DNA of 23,803 nt from contig QMSS01000006.1 in NCBI GenBank assembly GCA_003649715.1, positions 1-23,803 of the forward strand. The letters are read 5' to 3'. How positions within the stretch are numbered: the first letter of the stretch is position 1; every line of letters starts with the position of its first letter. This DNA is from Thermoplasmata archaeon (GTDB lineage: Archaea; Thermoplasmatota; E2; DHVEG-1). Positions 1-7,071 of the stretch are shown here, piece after piece. Below the pieces are notes generated by a model, which worked only from the letters and a program-made list of their open reading frames with translations, made no database searches and was not told the DNA's origin. Made by a program: the position numbers and the translations under genes.

Positions 1-2
1 AA

Positions 3-1331
3 TACACAAATAATGATGAGAAAGTAAAGGATATATACAATGTAGGACCTTTACCATCCGCTAGTCCACAAAGAGATGGATTAGCGGGAGGTAAAAGAGA
101 GAAATGGAGAGAATTTCCCAATTTAGGCAAGTGGCTACCAAAGGAGCAGATAAAAGAGCTGTTCCCCCACAAAGGTGGGGAGGAAATGGAGGATCTTGCC
201 TATGAGCTGAAACATCTAAACAGGCTCAATTATCCAATTGTGTTGGATCCCAAAAACTCATCTTTCATCGATGTAGCAATCCACGCCTACCTGAGACAGA
301 GGTTATCCATTGAAACCATCAAGAAAAGAATCAGGTATGCAAAATTCATGGAAAACCATCCCTGTCCCGTTGATTTTAGAAAACCAAGCTATGAAAACTT
401 TGTTAGACACATGGATTACAGGGAACAAGTAGAGAAAGCCTCTCCACATGCCCTTGCTCATGAGAGAAAAACCTGGCTGATGTTCCTAAGGGCATGGGGA
501 TTAGAAAAACAATGGCCACAATACAAGCTACCTAAATCGCCAAAGTTCAAAGACCCACATATACCATCTCCAGAAATGGTTTACAAACAAATAAACCATA
601 CCTATTCAAAAGACCCTTACACCAATGCTCTTATCCAGTATCTACACTGCCACAGCTACGCCTTTGGATGGAGAATGGAAAGCGAATCCTGTGCGATGAC
701 CGTTGACAACGTACGTTTTTCAGAGGGATACGTGATAATTACACAACCGAAGCTAAACAACTCAGACAGGATAATAATACCAGAGAAACCATTTTTCACA
801 TCGCGAAGACACAAAAGCCTGAAAAACTGGATAGACTACTGGAGGCCAAAGGTAGAAAACCAGTACTCAGGAAACTACCTCTATCTTAAACCTGATGGAA
901 AAACTTTCACCAAAGACGCAATGAGGATGATGCTCACCAGGGCTACAAGGAAGATAGATCCAAATTACCGGCCATACAACGTTAGGCATTGGTGCGCTAT
1001 AGCCAGGCTTATAGAGTGGGATCTCAACATAATCAAAGTCCGAGATTTCCTAGGTCATGAGAAAATAGAGACAACAATGGGTTATTTGAGAACTGCAAAA
1101 CAGTTTTACAATAGGGATAATAGAAGCTGGTTGAAACGGATGCTCAGATCGAGTAGAGGGCAGAATCCGTTGAAATCAGCAGAAAAAAATTGTATAAATC
1201 GCATAGGGAAAACCAAAGTTTGGCCCGAAAACCTATATTTCACTTGGAACTTCTCCCTATGCGATGAATGGGCCCGGCAGGATTTGAACCTGCGACCAAC
1301 TGGTTATGAGCCAGTCGCTCCACCAGACTAA
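3..1331 (+). CDS. Tyrosine recombinase / integrase (5' end outside window)
   Basis: Site-specific recombinase of the phage-integrase family, the likely enzyme that inserted a mobile element at the neighbouring tRNA gene. Numbering from the ATG at 186, I see a SAM-like N-terminal part (about 25-115) and a catalytic domain with R163 in GWRMESE, a beta-hairpin lysine near K189, Y264-x-x-R267, H291 in FLGHEKIETT and nucleophile Y300. The usual HxxR histidine is a tyrosine, as recalled for pNOB8-type archaeal integrases. The frame has no stop for 61 codons upstream of 186, back to the window edge, and no ATG/GTG/TTG there, so the gene probably starts outside the window. An internal start at 186 (381 aa, purine-rich GGGGAGG just upstream) remains possible. 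Residues 362-381 are the tRNA gene read antisense, so the native C-terminus is uncertain. Confidence 0.85.
   Translation, partial: YTNNDEKVKDIYNVGPLPSASPQRDGLAGGKREKWREFPNLGKWLPKEQIKELFPHKGGEEMEDLAYELKHLNRLNYPIVLDPKNSSFIDVAIHAYLRQRLSIETIKKRIRYAKFMENHPCPVDFRKPSYENFVRHMDYREQVEKASPHALAHERKTWLMFLRAWGLEKQWPQYKLPKSPKFKDPHIPSPEMVYKQINHTYSKDPYTNALIQYLHCHSYAFGWRMESESCAMTVDNVRFSEGYVIITQPKLNNSDRIIIPEKPFFTSRRHKSLKNWIDYWRPKVENQYSGNYLYLKPDGKTFTKDAMRMMLTRATRKIDPNYRPYNVRHWCAIARLIEWDLNIIKVRDFLGHEKIETTMGYLRTAKQFYNRDNRSWLKRMLRSSRGQNPLKSAEKNCINRIGKTKVWPENLYFTWNFSLCDEWARQDLNLRPTGYEPVAPPD
1198..1265. repeat. 12-bp perfect inverted repeat beside the tRNA 3' end
   Basis: ATCGCATAGGGA (1198-1209) is repeated inverted as TCCCTATGCGAT (1254-1265), 44 nt apart, ending 3 nt before the tRNA discriminator base. 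It lies inside the last codons of the integrase frame. It could be recombinase arm sites or a processing/termination hairpin for the tRNA transcript; the sequence does not say which. Confidence 0.7.
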
Positions 1332-1342
1332 GCTACGGGCCC
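1269..1342 (-). tRNA. tRNA with anticodon CAU (elongator Met or Ile2)
   Basis: The minus strand folds into a complete 74-nt tRNA. The acceptor stem GGGCCCG/CGGGCCC is perfect with discriminator A. The D arm is GCTT..GAGC. The anticodon stem ACTGG/CCAGT closes loop CTCATAA, and the T arm is GCAGG-TTCAAAT-CCTGC. CCA is not encoded and there is no intron. The anticodon stem lacks the GGG/CCC pairs of initiator tRNA, so this is elongator tRNA-Met or the CAU tRNA-Ile2 that is modified to read AUA; the sequence alone does not decide. Its 3' end abuts the integrase gene, the usual arrangement for element insertion into a tRNA 3' end. Confidence 0.95.
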
Positions 1343-1370
1343 CATACAATAGATATACCTTTCCATCAGA

Positions 1371-1381
1371 TTTTTTATAAG
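1371..1381 (-). promoter_or_regulatory. TATA box of the tRNA gene
   Basis: On the minus strand CTTATAAAAAA lies about 35 nt upstream of the tRNA 5' end. This would place initiation some 9 nt before the mature tRNA, a normal spacing for an archaeal tRNA promoter. Confidence 0.5.
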
Positions 1382-1460
1382 AGTTCCTCAGCCCTTAATA
1401 CAATTTCTACTACTAAAATTTTGAGATTACAGACCCAGACAAAAAATAGGAGAATAAAAA

Positions 1461-1470
1461 GTTTAATATC
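1461..1470 (+). promoter_or_regulatory. TATA box of priL-tmk
   Basis: GTTTAATATC, preceded by an A-run resembling a BRE, is centred about 24 nt upstream of the GTG at 1488. There is no Shine-Dalgarno before that GTG, which fits a leaderless transcript. Confidence 0.5.
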
Positions 1471-1487
1471 ACATAATACCTGTTTTA

Positions 1488-2570
1488 GTGAGTGCAGAGT
1501 TAGAAATGATGGATCTAACAATACTAGCAAAATACCCATTTTTAAACAATTCACGGGAATACATCAAAAAAAATGGTCCCTCTGTTAAGGATCTACTTGA
1601 GAGCCTGGTATATGAACGAGCAAGGATAATAGGCATAGAAAGATTAGACAATGCATTTAAAAACAGAGATGTAGGAGAGAGAAGTCTCGCAACAGAAACA
1701 GACTGCATCATGGAACTACTCTCTTATCCCATAGCGAGGATGATAGCAGTCTGCGTTGGAGACAATTTTTTCAAGAGAAGATATGCATTAGGCGAGGCTT
1801 ATCATGCATACAAAAATCTGATCAATGAACAAACTTCTTTCTTAATCAAGGTCTCAAAGGAGTTTAACCTTAATGTGAAATATGCAGAGGAAAACAAGAG
1901 GATAAAAATACATTTCAAAGATTATCTTAGAAACGCACCAACCCGATACAAAGAATGGAAGATGATAAACCGGGACATGGAAAAAGGATACATCTATGTC
2001 TCTCACAAAGAACTAGCTAGACTACTAGAGGAAGCATTGAGGAGAAAGATAAACAAGGATCTAGACTCAAGAGAATGCGATGAAACAATATACAAGGTTT
2101 TCTCATCAGAAATAAGTAGATTTCAGAACATGGTTATGATTCATAGGAAAAAGATGCGGACAACACCTATTGGAAAACTAAGTGTTGAAAAACTACCGCC
2201 GTGTATAAAAAATCTGTTATCAGCAATACAAGCTGGGGAAAATGTTCCACACATGGGAAGATTCGCTGTTGTAGCATTTCTAAACTCATTAAAACTCAGT
2301 GTAGACGAAATAATGAAGATATTCAGCAGTGCACCAGACTACGAGGAGGACAAAACAAGATATCAAGTAGAACATATAACTGGCAGCATATCATCAACCT
2401 CCTACTCACCACTTGGATGCGAAAAAATGCGTACATATGGGATATGCCCAGAGGAGCAAATAGACGAGATATGCAAAAAAATAAGACACCCACTAAACTA
2501 CTACTACAGGAAATGGAGACAAAAAGAAAAAGAGGAAAAGACATCAACAAAGGAAGAAACAGGCTTATGA
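1488..2570 (+). CDS. priL: DNA primase large subunit PriL
   Basis: Non-catalytic large subunit of the archaeal-eukaryotic primase, partner of PriS; it helps initiate RNA/DNA primers at replication forks. The N-terminal half is helical and opens with the family-typical AKYPFL (residues 14-19). The C-terminal domain carries four cysteines (C239, C311, C320, C329) in the order expected for the 4Fe-4S cluster, within PPCIKNL, GCEKMRTYGIC and CKKIRHP. At 360 aa the length is normal. The chosen start is a GTG about 24 nt downstream of a TATA box with no SD; ATG at 1506 or 1509 is the alternative. The C-terminus is a Lys/Glu-rich tail that overlaps tmk by ATGA. PriS is not in the window. Confidence 0.93.
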   Translation: MSAELEMMDLTILAKYPFLNNSREYIKKNGPSVKDLLESLVYERARIIGIERLDNAFKNRDVGERSLATETDCIMELLSYPIARMIAVCVGDNFFKRRYALGEAYHAYKNLINEQTSFLIKVSKEFNLNVKYAEENKRIKIHFKDYLRNAPTRYKEWKMINRDMEKGYIYVSHKELARLLEEALRRKINKDLDSRECDETIYKVFSSEISRFQNMVMIHRKKMRTTPIGKLSVEKLPPCIKNLLSAIQAGENVPHMGRFAVVAFLNSLKLSVDEIMKIFSSAPDYEEDKTRYQVEHITGSISSTSYSPLGCEKMRTYGICPEEQIDEICKKIRHPLNYYYRKWRQKEKEEKTSTKEETGL

Positions 2571-3154
2571 AACATTTTATAACATTTGAGGGAATAGATG
2601 GATCAGGAAAAACCACTATATCAAAACTAGTCTACAACATGCTAAAAAAAGAGGGATACAATGTCGTATTAACATACGAGCCGACAGACACATGGATCGG
2701 AAAATATGTACAAAAATGTATAAAAAACAGCTCTGATCCATTTATAACAGCATTTACATTCATAGCAGACCGCATCCAACACTGCAGGCAGATAAAGGAA
2801 TGGCTAAACAATGGAAAGATTGTTTTATGTGATCGATATGCCGAGTCTACATATGCATACCAGGGAGTGCAACTCCAAAACAAGATAAAAGATCCAATAA
2901 AATGGCTACAGGACCTATCCCATAAGAACATACTAACACCAGATAGAACATTCCTGTTTATCATAAAACCAGAGGAATCACTCGCCAGAATACAACACAG
3001 AAAAAACCTGATACCATTCGAACAAATATCTTTTCTAGAAAAAGTCCAACAAAACTATCTAAAACTCGCGCACGAAAAACGCTTCATAAAACTAGATGCA
3101 ACAGAAAAAAAAGAAAAACTAGCAGAAAAATGCTACAGAGACATACTCTCCTAA
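2567..3154 (+). CDS. tmk: Thymidylate kinase (dTMP kinase)
   Basis: Phosphorylates dTMP to dTDP with ATP, the step after thymidylate synthase in dTTP supply. The 195-residue protein has the P-loop GIDGSGKT (9-16), the EPT motif (38-40) that shapes the nucleotide site, DRY (89-91) with following STYAYQG for the thymidine pocket, and a short LID-like basic stretch (RIQHRKN, 141-147). Length and motif order are normal. The start is the ATG overlapping the priL stop by 4 nt (ATGA), so translation is probably coupled. An open frame upstream of this ATG is only the priL gene read in another frame. With ThyX near the right end, it covers two steps of dTTP synthesis. Confidence 0.93.
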   Translation: MKHFITFEGIDGSGKTTISKLVYNMLKKEGYNVVLTYEPTDTWIGKYVQKCIKNSSDPFITAFTFIADRIQHCRQIKEWLNNGKIVLCDRYAESTYAYQGVQLQNKIKDPIKWLQDLSHKNILTPDRTFLFIIKPEESLARIQHRKNLIPFEQISFLEKVQQNYLKLAHEKRFIKLDATEKKEKLAEKCYRDILS

Positions 3155-3239
3155 AAGGCAAAGAAGCATCTTATCAAATGAGGGAAAAAACATCCTCATA
3201 ATACCCATTTTTCCAAAAAAATATCTTCAAAAAAAAGAT

Positions 3240-3248
3240 ATATTTAAA
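3240..3248 (+). promoter_or_regulatory. TATA box upstream of the HAD/gpgS genes
   Basis: ATATTTAAA within an A-rich context is the best TATA match in the 235-nt gap after tmk. Initiation about 25 nt on would leave a leader of roughly 120 nt before the HAD gene, long for this window, where several starts look leaderless. Confidence 0.4.
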
Positions 3249-3301
3249 AAGCTATCTAATTAAAAAAAGCAGAAAAAAACAAAAAGAAAGAGGAAAAAAC
3301 A

Positions 3302-3343
3302 ATGCTTTACTTTAACTTCCAAAAAAAATTTCTTTTACTTTAA
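3302..3343 (+). CDS. Possible 13-codon upstream ORF
   Basis: An ATG preceded by AGAGGAAAAAACA opens a 13-residue frame (MLYFNFQKKFLLL) ending 46 nt before the HAD phosphatase start, inside its likely leader. It could be a leader peptide or simply chance in AT-rich DNA. Nothing shows that it is translated. Confidence 0.15.
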   Translation: MLYFNFQKKFLLL

Positions 3344-3389
3344 AAGAACAATTTTAGATTGTCTTGATCTGAAACAAAAAAAGAGGGTT

Positions 3390-4055
3390 GTGATAAACAT
3401 CATACACAACAAATTCAAACTAGTAATGTTTGACATGGACGGAACATTGTTGAAAAAAAGAACAATATTTGTTTTTGCAGAAAAAAAGGGATTCTACAAT
3501 GATCTACTCAGAATAGTAAACAGCAACAAAATATCATACCTGAAAAGTATAGAAATAGCTAAGCTGTTAAGAGGTATGGATAGCAGAGAATTACTAGAAA
3601 TCTTCCGAGACATACCACTACAAAAAAACGTTAAAATAATCATATCCGAGCTAAGAAGAAGAAAAATCAAAACAGCGATTGTTACAAACAGCTATCAGTT
3701 TGTAGCTGATGATCTAAAAAAAAGATTAAACATAGATTATGCCTTTGCCAATAACCTTATAATAGATAAAAACATTGTAACTGGTAAACTAATAGCAAAC
3801 AACAGAGATCTTACAGAAAAAAATGATGAATGCAAGATCCATTCCATATGTAAAAGCTGTGTTATGGACAAGCTTTGTAAAAAACTTGGTATAACACCGG
3901 GGGAGGTAATCGCTGTTGGAGATGGCGAGATAGATATCTGTATGCTAAGAAAAGCAGGAATCGGCATAGCATTCAATGCACCGGAAAAGGTACAGAAAAA
4001 CGCTGACATTATCACAAACGATCTAAAAATAATACTGAAACTCATCCAATCCTAG
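3390..4055 (+). CDS. HAD-superfamily phosphatase, SerB-like
   Basis: Haloacid-dehalogenase-type phosphatase. Motif I is FDMDGTL (nucleophile D15, D17), motif II TNS (99-101), the motif III lysine is about K161, and motif IV is GDGEID (177-182). The fold and 221-aa length resemble phosphoserine phosphatase SerB. The stop codon is immediately followed by an ATG of the gpgS frame, so the two are co-transcribed. A job dephosphorylating glucosyl-3-phosphoglycerate (GpgP role) is an inference from that neighbour; phosphoserine phosphatase is the alternative. An odd feature is four cysteines just before motif III (C148, C154, C157, C163) that could bind a metal. The start is a GTG close behind GAGGG; the next candidate, ATG at 3426, would fall only two residues before the catalytic D15. 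Confidence 0.85.
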   Translation: MINIIHNKFKLVMFDMDGTLLKKRTIFVFAEKKGFYNDLLRIVNSNKISYLKSIEIAKLLRGMDSRELLEIFRDIPLQKNVKIIISELRRRKIKTAIVTNSYQFVADDLKKRLNIDYAFANNLIIDKNIVTGKLIANNRDLTEKNDECKIHSICKSCVMDKLCKKLGITPGEVIAVGDGEIDICMLRKAGIGIAFNAPEKVQKNADIITNDLKIILKLIQS

Positions 4056-4073
4056 ATGAGGTGGAAAAATATT

Positions 4074-5273
4074 ATGGATATAAAGCAGGAAGAAATAACC
4101 ACATTACATGAGCTGTGCGTAGACAAAAACAAGCTGATAAAAAGTGTTAAAGATGTCGCTGTCGAACGACCTGTTTCCATAATAATGCCTATGCTTTTCA
4201 CAGAGATAAAAAACCCTGCCCTCAGCAATATAATCAAAAATCTAAACAAATGCGATTATGTAAAAGAAGTTATAATACCATTGTCAGCAAAAAGTGAGGG
4301 AGAGTTCAGACGGGTCAAACGTTTCTTTTCAACACTAAAAATACCAAAACTTATCATCTGGTGCGATGGACCAAAGATCGAAAGACTACTAGCAGAATTA
4401 AAAGAAGAGGGACTCAACCTACGGAGATACCGCGGAAAGGGAAGAGATGTATGGCTAGCCCTAGGCATAGCAAGTCTAAGATCCTATGGTATAGCATTTC
4501 ATGATGCAGACATTCAGGGATACACCGAGATGATCCCCACCAAACTCTTGTATCCCCTCCTGGAACCAGAACTCGACTTTAAATTCAACAAGGGATACTA
4601 TGCACGTGTAGATCTCAGAAAAAACATCATGTATGGACGAGTATTCAGACTATTCCTACATCCACTTCTACGCTCACTGATAGACGAGATAGGATTTGAA
4701 CCAAATTTTGTAAGGTTTTTACGATCATTTAGATATCCTATCTCAGGAGAATTCGCATTAACAAGTGATCTCGCACGTGACTTAGACATACCCGGAGACT
4801 GGGGTCTTGAAGTAGGAATAATGGCAGAGGTATACAGAAATGTTGCTCCGAAAAGGATATGTCAAACCGATTTAGGTTTCTATGAACACAAACATCAAAA
4901 AATAGGGGGAGCAAAAGAAGGGCTTGTAAAAATGGCTGGAGACATCTTCAAAACACTGCTGAGAGTACTAATAGAGGAGGATCACATACAGATAACTAGA
5001 TCCTTTCTAGTATCATTACGAGTACTGTACCAAAGAAATGCTCAGGATGTGATACGTAAATACCATGCGGATGCACATTTCAACAACCTAAACTATGATA
5101 GACATTTAGAGGAAACCATCGTTGAAAAATTCAGTCAGCAGATAATGGAAGCAGGAGACAGATATCTAAGAAAACCGGTTGGAACACGTATACCAGACTG
5201 GCTGAGAACCATATCTGCTAGAAAAAAAATCAGAGAAGAACTCCTATCTATCGTATTAGAAGAAAACAACTAA
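4074..5273 (+). CDS. gpgS: Glucosyl-3-phosphoglycerate synthase (GT81-like)
   Basis: Retaining GT-A glycosyltransferase resembling GpgS, which joins NDP-glucose to 3-phosphoglycerate in glucosylglycerate synthesis. From the upstream ATG at 4056, motifs are RGKGRDVW (126-133), the metal-binding HDAD (149-152), YPISGEFA (227-234) and DWGLEVG (248-254), followed by a helical C-terminal domain. I prefer the ATG at 4074 (399 aa) because GAGGTGG at 4058-4064 is a strong ribosome binding site 9 nt before it; the ATG at 4056 abuts the HAD stop. GpgS of this type is known from Methanococcoides burtonii and Persephonella. Glucose versus another sugar donor cannot be read from the sequence. The preceding phosphatase is a plausible second step. 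Confidence 0.85.
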   Translation: MDIKQEEITTLHELCVDKNKLIKSVKDVAVERPVSIIMPMLFTEIKNPALSNIIKNLNKCDYVKEVIIPLSAKSEGEFRRVKRFFSTLKIPKLIIWCDGPKIERLLAELKEEGLNLRRYRGKGRDVWLALGIASLRSYGIAFHDADIQGYTEMIPTKLLYPLLEPELDFKFNKGYYARVDLRKNIMYGRVFRLFLHPLLRSLIDEIGFEPNFVRFLRSFRYPISGEFALTSDLARDLDIPGDWGLEVGIMAEVYRNVAPKRICQTDLGFYEHKHQKIGGAKEGLVKMAGDIFKTLLRVLIEEDHIQITRSFLVSLRVLYQRNAQDVIRKYHADAHFNNLNYDRHLEETIVEKFSQQIMEAGDRYLRKPVGTRIPDWLRTISARKKIREELLSIVLEENN

Positions 5274-5285
5274 AGATTTATATCA

Positions 5286-5309
5286 TTCCAAAAAAATAAT
5301 TGTTTGGAA
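5286..5309. terminator. Hairpin between convergent genes
   Basis: TTCCAAA (5286-5292) and TTTGGAA (5303-5309) form a perfect 7-bp stem with a 10-nt A/T loop in the 50-nt gap between the converging gpgS and GT4 genes. A bidirectional terminator is plausible, though archaeal termination relies mainly on U-tracts. Confidence 0.35.
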
Positions 5310-5323
5310 AAAATGGAACTGCC

Positions 5324-6520
5324 TCAGGCATTCAAACGTTTATTCTCCCTCTTTGTAAGACCCTCAAATATACGCATATACTCCTCTGCAATAACTCTCC
5401 AACTATACTTCTCCTTCAATATACGATAGGCTCTTTCTGCTAACTCCAGTCGTTCCTTCTCATGAGTCAACAGATACACTATTTTTTCTGCTATAGACAA
5501 TGGATTCCCAGGTTCTGAAGTAACTATCACGCCTTGTTCCTCAAGCTCCTTTATGAATGAACCCAGTTTACTAATAATAACTGGTCGTTTCATCCCTATC
5601 GCAGTAAATAATGCTCCGCTTTGACTTATACCAATATAGGGGTATACAACGACATCGGCAGATTTATAAAAGGACTCGAATAGGAGATAATCATCTATAA
5701 AACCGGTGTACAGAAAGAAACTGTTTTCTAATCCCAGTCTATGTAACTCTCTACTATATTGATCTGGATTTTCTGCCAACTCCATAGAACCCGCGGCTAT
5801 AAAAATTGTTCCAGGCAGTTTTTCTAGCACATATGGAGCAGCCTGAATCAGGTATATCAGACCCTTATAGTTCCTTATAAAACCTATAAAAAGAACTACA
5901 TTATCTGAATCCTTTATCTGAACAGAAAGATGTCTACTAACTATCATACGTGCTTTTTTCCTATCAACCAGATTTTTGTTCATAGCATGATAGTTACCAT
6001 GTGGTATAACACTCACCGGCTGCTTGATACCAGCCCTTTTAAGATCATTAAGAGCATCTTCCGTCATAACAACGAGATGATCAGCATATCTATATGCATC
6101 AGTAAAAAGCTGAATATCACCCTTCTGTATTATCTGTGGATATGGATCATGTAATGTCAACACAACAGGTATCTTTTTCTGCTTCAAAATCCGGCAGTAT
6201 TCTTTTAAAAACCATACTATCTGCCGCCCAGCCCACATAACAAAATAAACACAATCTGGTCTAATCTTATCTGTCAGACTAACAAGTTCCTTTAAAGATC
6301 CTCTGCTATTATATTCTATGATGTGATATGGTCTATCCGGATCTATTGCCTCTAAAATAAAATCATCAGTTATCCTCGTAAATGGTCTATCATCATCCTC
6401 TCTTCGTTTCTTCCTAAAAGTCACTATAACTACATCAGCTAATCTATCAAGTTCCTCTATCAAACATCTACTCCAGTGACCAATTCCTCCACGTAATGGT
6501 GTGATACATAGAATTTTCAT
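5324..6520 (-). CDS. GT4-family glycosyltransferase
   Basis: GT-B glycosyltransferase of group 1 (GT4). Numbering from an upstream GTG at 6529: a glycine-rich N-terminal loop GGIGHW (14-19), HDPYP (127-131) and IPHGN (175-179) in the acceptor-side domain, then the donor domain with FIGFIRNYKG (214-223) and SQSGALFTAIGMKRPV (302-317). The classical E-x7-E pair is absent; both positions are non-acidic and replaced by the SQSGA variant seen in some GT4 members. I prefer the ATG at 6520 (398 aa), with AGGGG upstream and the natural opening MKILCITP. It is transcribed toward gpgS and away from the second GpgS/MGS-like gene. Donor and acceptor are unknown; roles in glycolipid, glycan or solute synthesis all fit. 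No signal peptide or TM segment, so cytosolic. Confidence 0.8.
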   Translation of the reverse strand: MKILCITPLRGGIGHWSRCLIEELDRLADVVIVTFRKKRREDDDRPFTRITDDFILEAIDPDRPYHIIEYNSRGSLKELVSLTDKIRPDCVYFVMWAGRQIVWFLKEYCRILKQKKIPVVLTLHDPYPQIIQKGDIQLFTDAYRYADHLVVMTEDALNDLKRAGIKQPVSVIPHGNYHAMNKNLVDRKKARMIVSRHLSVQIKDSDNVVLFIGFIRNYKGLIYLIQAAPYVLEKLPGTIFIAAGSMELAENPDQYSRELHRLGLENSFFLYTGFIDDYLLFESFYKSADVVVYPYIGISQSGALFTAIGMKRPVIISKLGSFIKELEEQGVIVTSEPGNPLSIAEKIVYLLTHEKERLELAERAYRILKEKYSWRVIAEEYMRIFEGLTKRENKRLNA

Positions 6521-6590
6521 CTTTTCCACAGCCCCTAAATCAACAGGACAACAAAAGGTTTTCTACTAAATAATATTCCTCCATTCTCCA

Positions 6591-6659
6591 TGTTGAAATA
6601 TTTTGTTGAAATATATTGTAACAACTGTAATTTTTATTAATGATATGAATGATTGTTAC
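6591..6659. repeat. Tandem direct repeat plus inverted repeat
   Basis: TGTTGAAATAT occurs at 6591-6601 and 6604-6614, a 13-bp period. It is followed by GTAACAA (6618-6624) and its inverse TTGTTAC (6653-6659). The cluster lies some 60-140 bp upstream of the leftward glycosyltransferase and could be a regulator-binding region. Confidence 0.4.
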
Positions 6660-7042
6660 GTTCCTTTCTTGTCCCCCCTTATTTCATACCCTACAACAAT
6701 TAAGTGTTGCATTAAATATGAGAAAAAAAGAAGGTAGAGCAAAGATTTAAAATATTCAATTTTGTATATTGTATATCACAAAAATCAAAGCGAATCAATC
6801 AAACTCTGGGATGGGAATGCACATAGCACAAAGAGATATAGTCTATACGGAATAGGAATTGAAATATTGTCTCTCTTTCTAAACATGCAAAACAAACTAT
6901 ATCAACGCCAGGTCTACTATAATAAAAAATCAATATCAAAAAACAGGGGACATACATACTGAAAAACAATACCTCTAGAGGAAAAGCCTAGAAGGGCAGA
7001 ACAAAAAATTAGATTGGACCAAGGAAGATAGAAAAAAATATG

Positions 7043-7050
7043 GATATAAA
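7043..7050 (+). promoter_or_regulatory. TATA box of the MGS-like gene
   Basis: GATATAAA is centred about 25 nt before the ATG at 7072, which would make the message leaderless. GGAGAT in between could act as an SD only if transcription began further upstream. Confidence 0.45.
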
Positions 7051-7071
7051 GGAGATGGGGTTTGATAAAAA

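Larger units (their letters stand above)
6530..7071. other. Long divergent intergenic region
   Basis: This 542-nt AT-rich gap separates two divergently transcribed glycosyltransferase genes. It holds a tandem repeat and inverted repeat (6591-6659), an AATATTATTTAG TATA candidate for the leftward gene (6567-6578) and a TATA box for the rightward gene (7043-7050). A 66-codon TTG-started frame at 6762-6962 has no recognisable motif and I do not call it a gene. The length leaves room for an undetected small RNA or a decayed gene. Confidence 0.5.

Noticed and set aside
2201..2566. A long N-terminal extension of thymidylate kinase.
   Set aside because: It overlaps priL in another frame, and the P-loop sits at the usual distance from the ATG at 2567.
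6762..6962. A 66-codon frame in the glycosyltransferase intergenic region.
   Set aside because: It starts with TTG, has no ribosome binding site and shows no motif.
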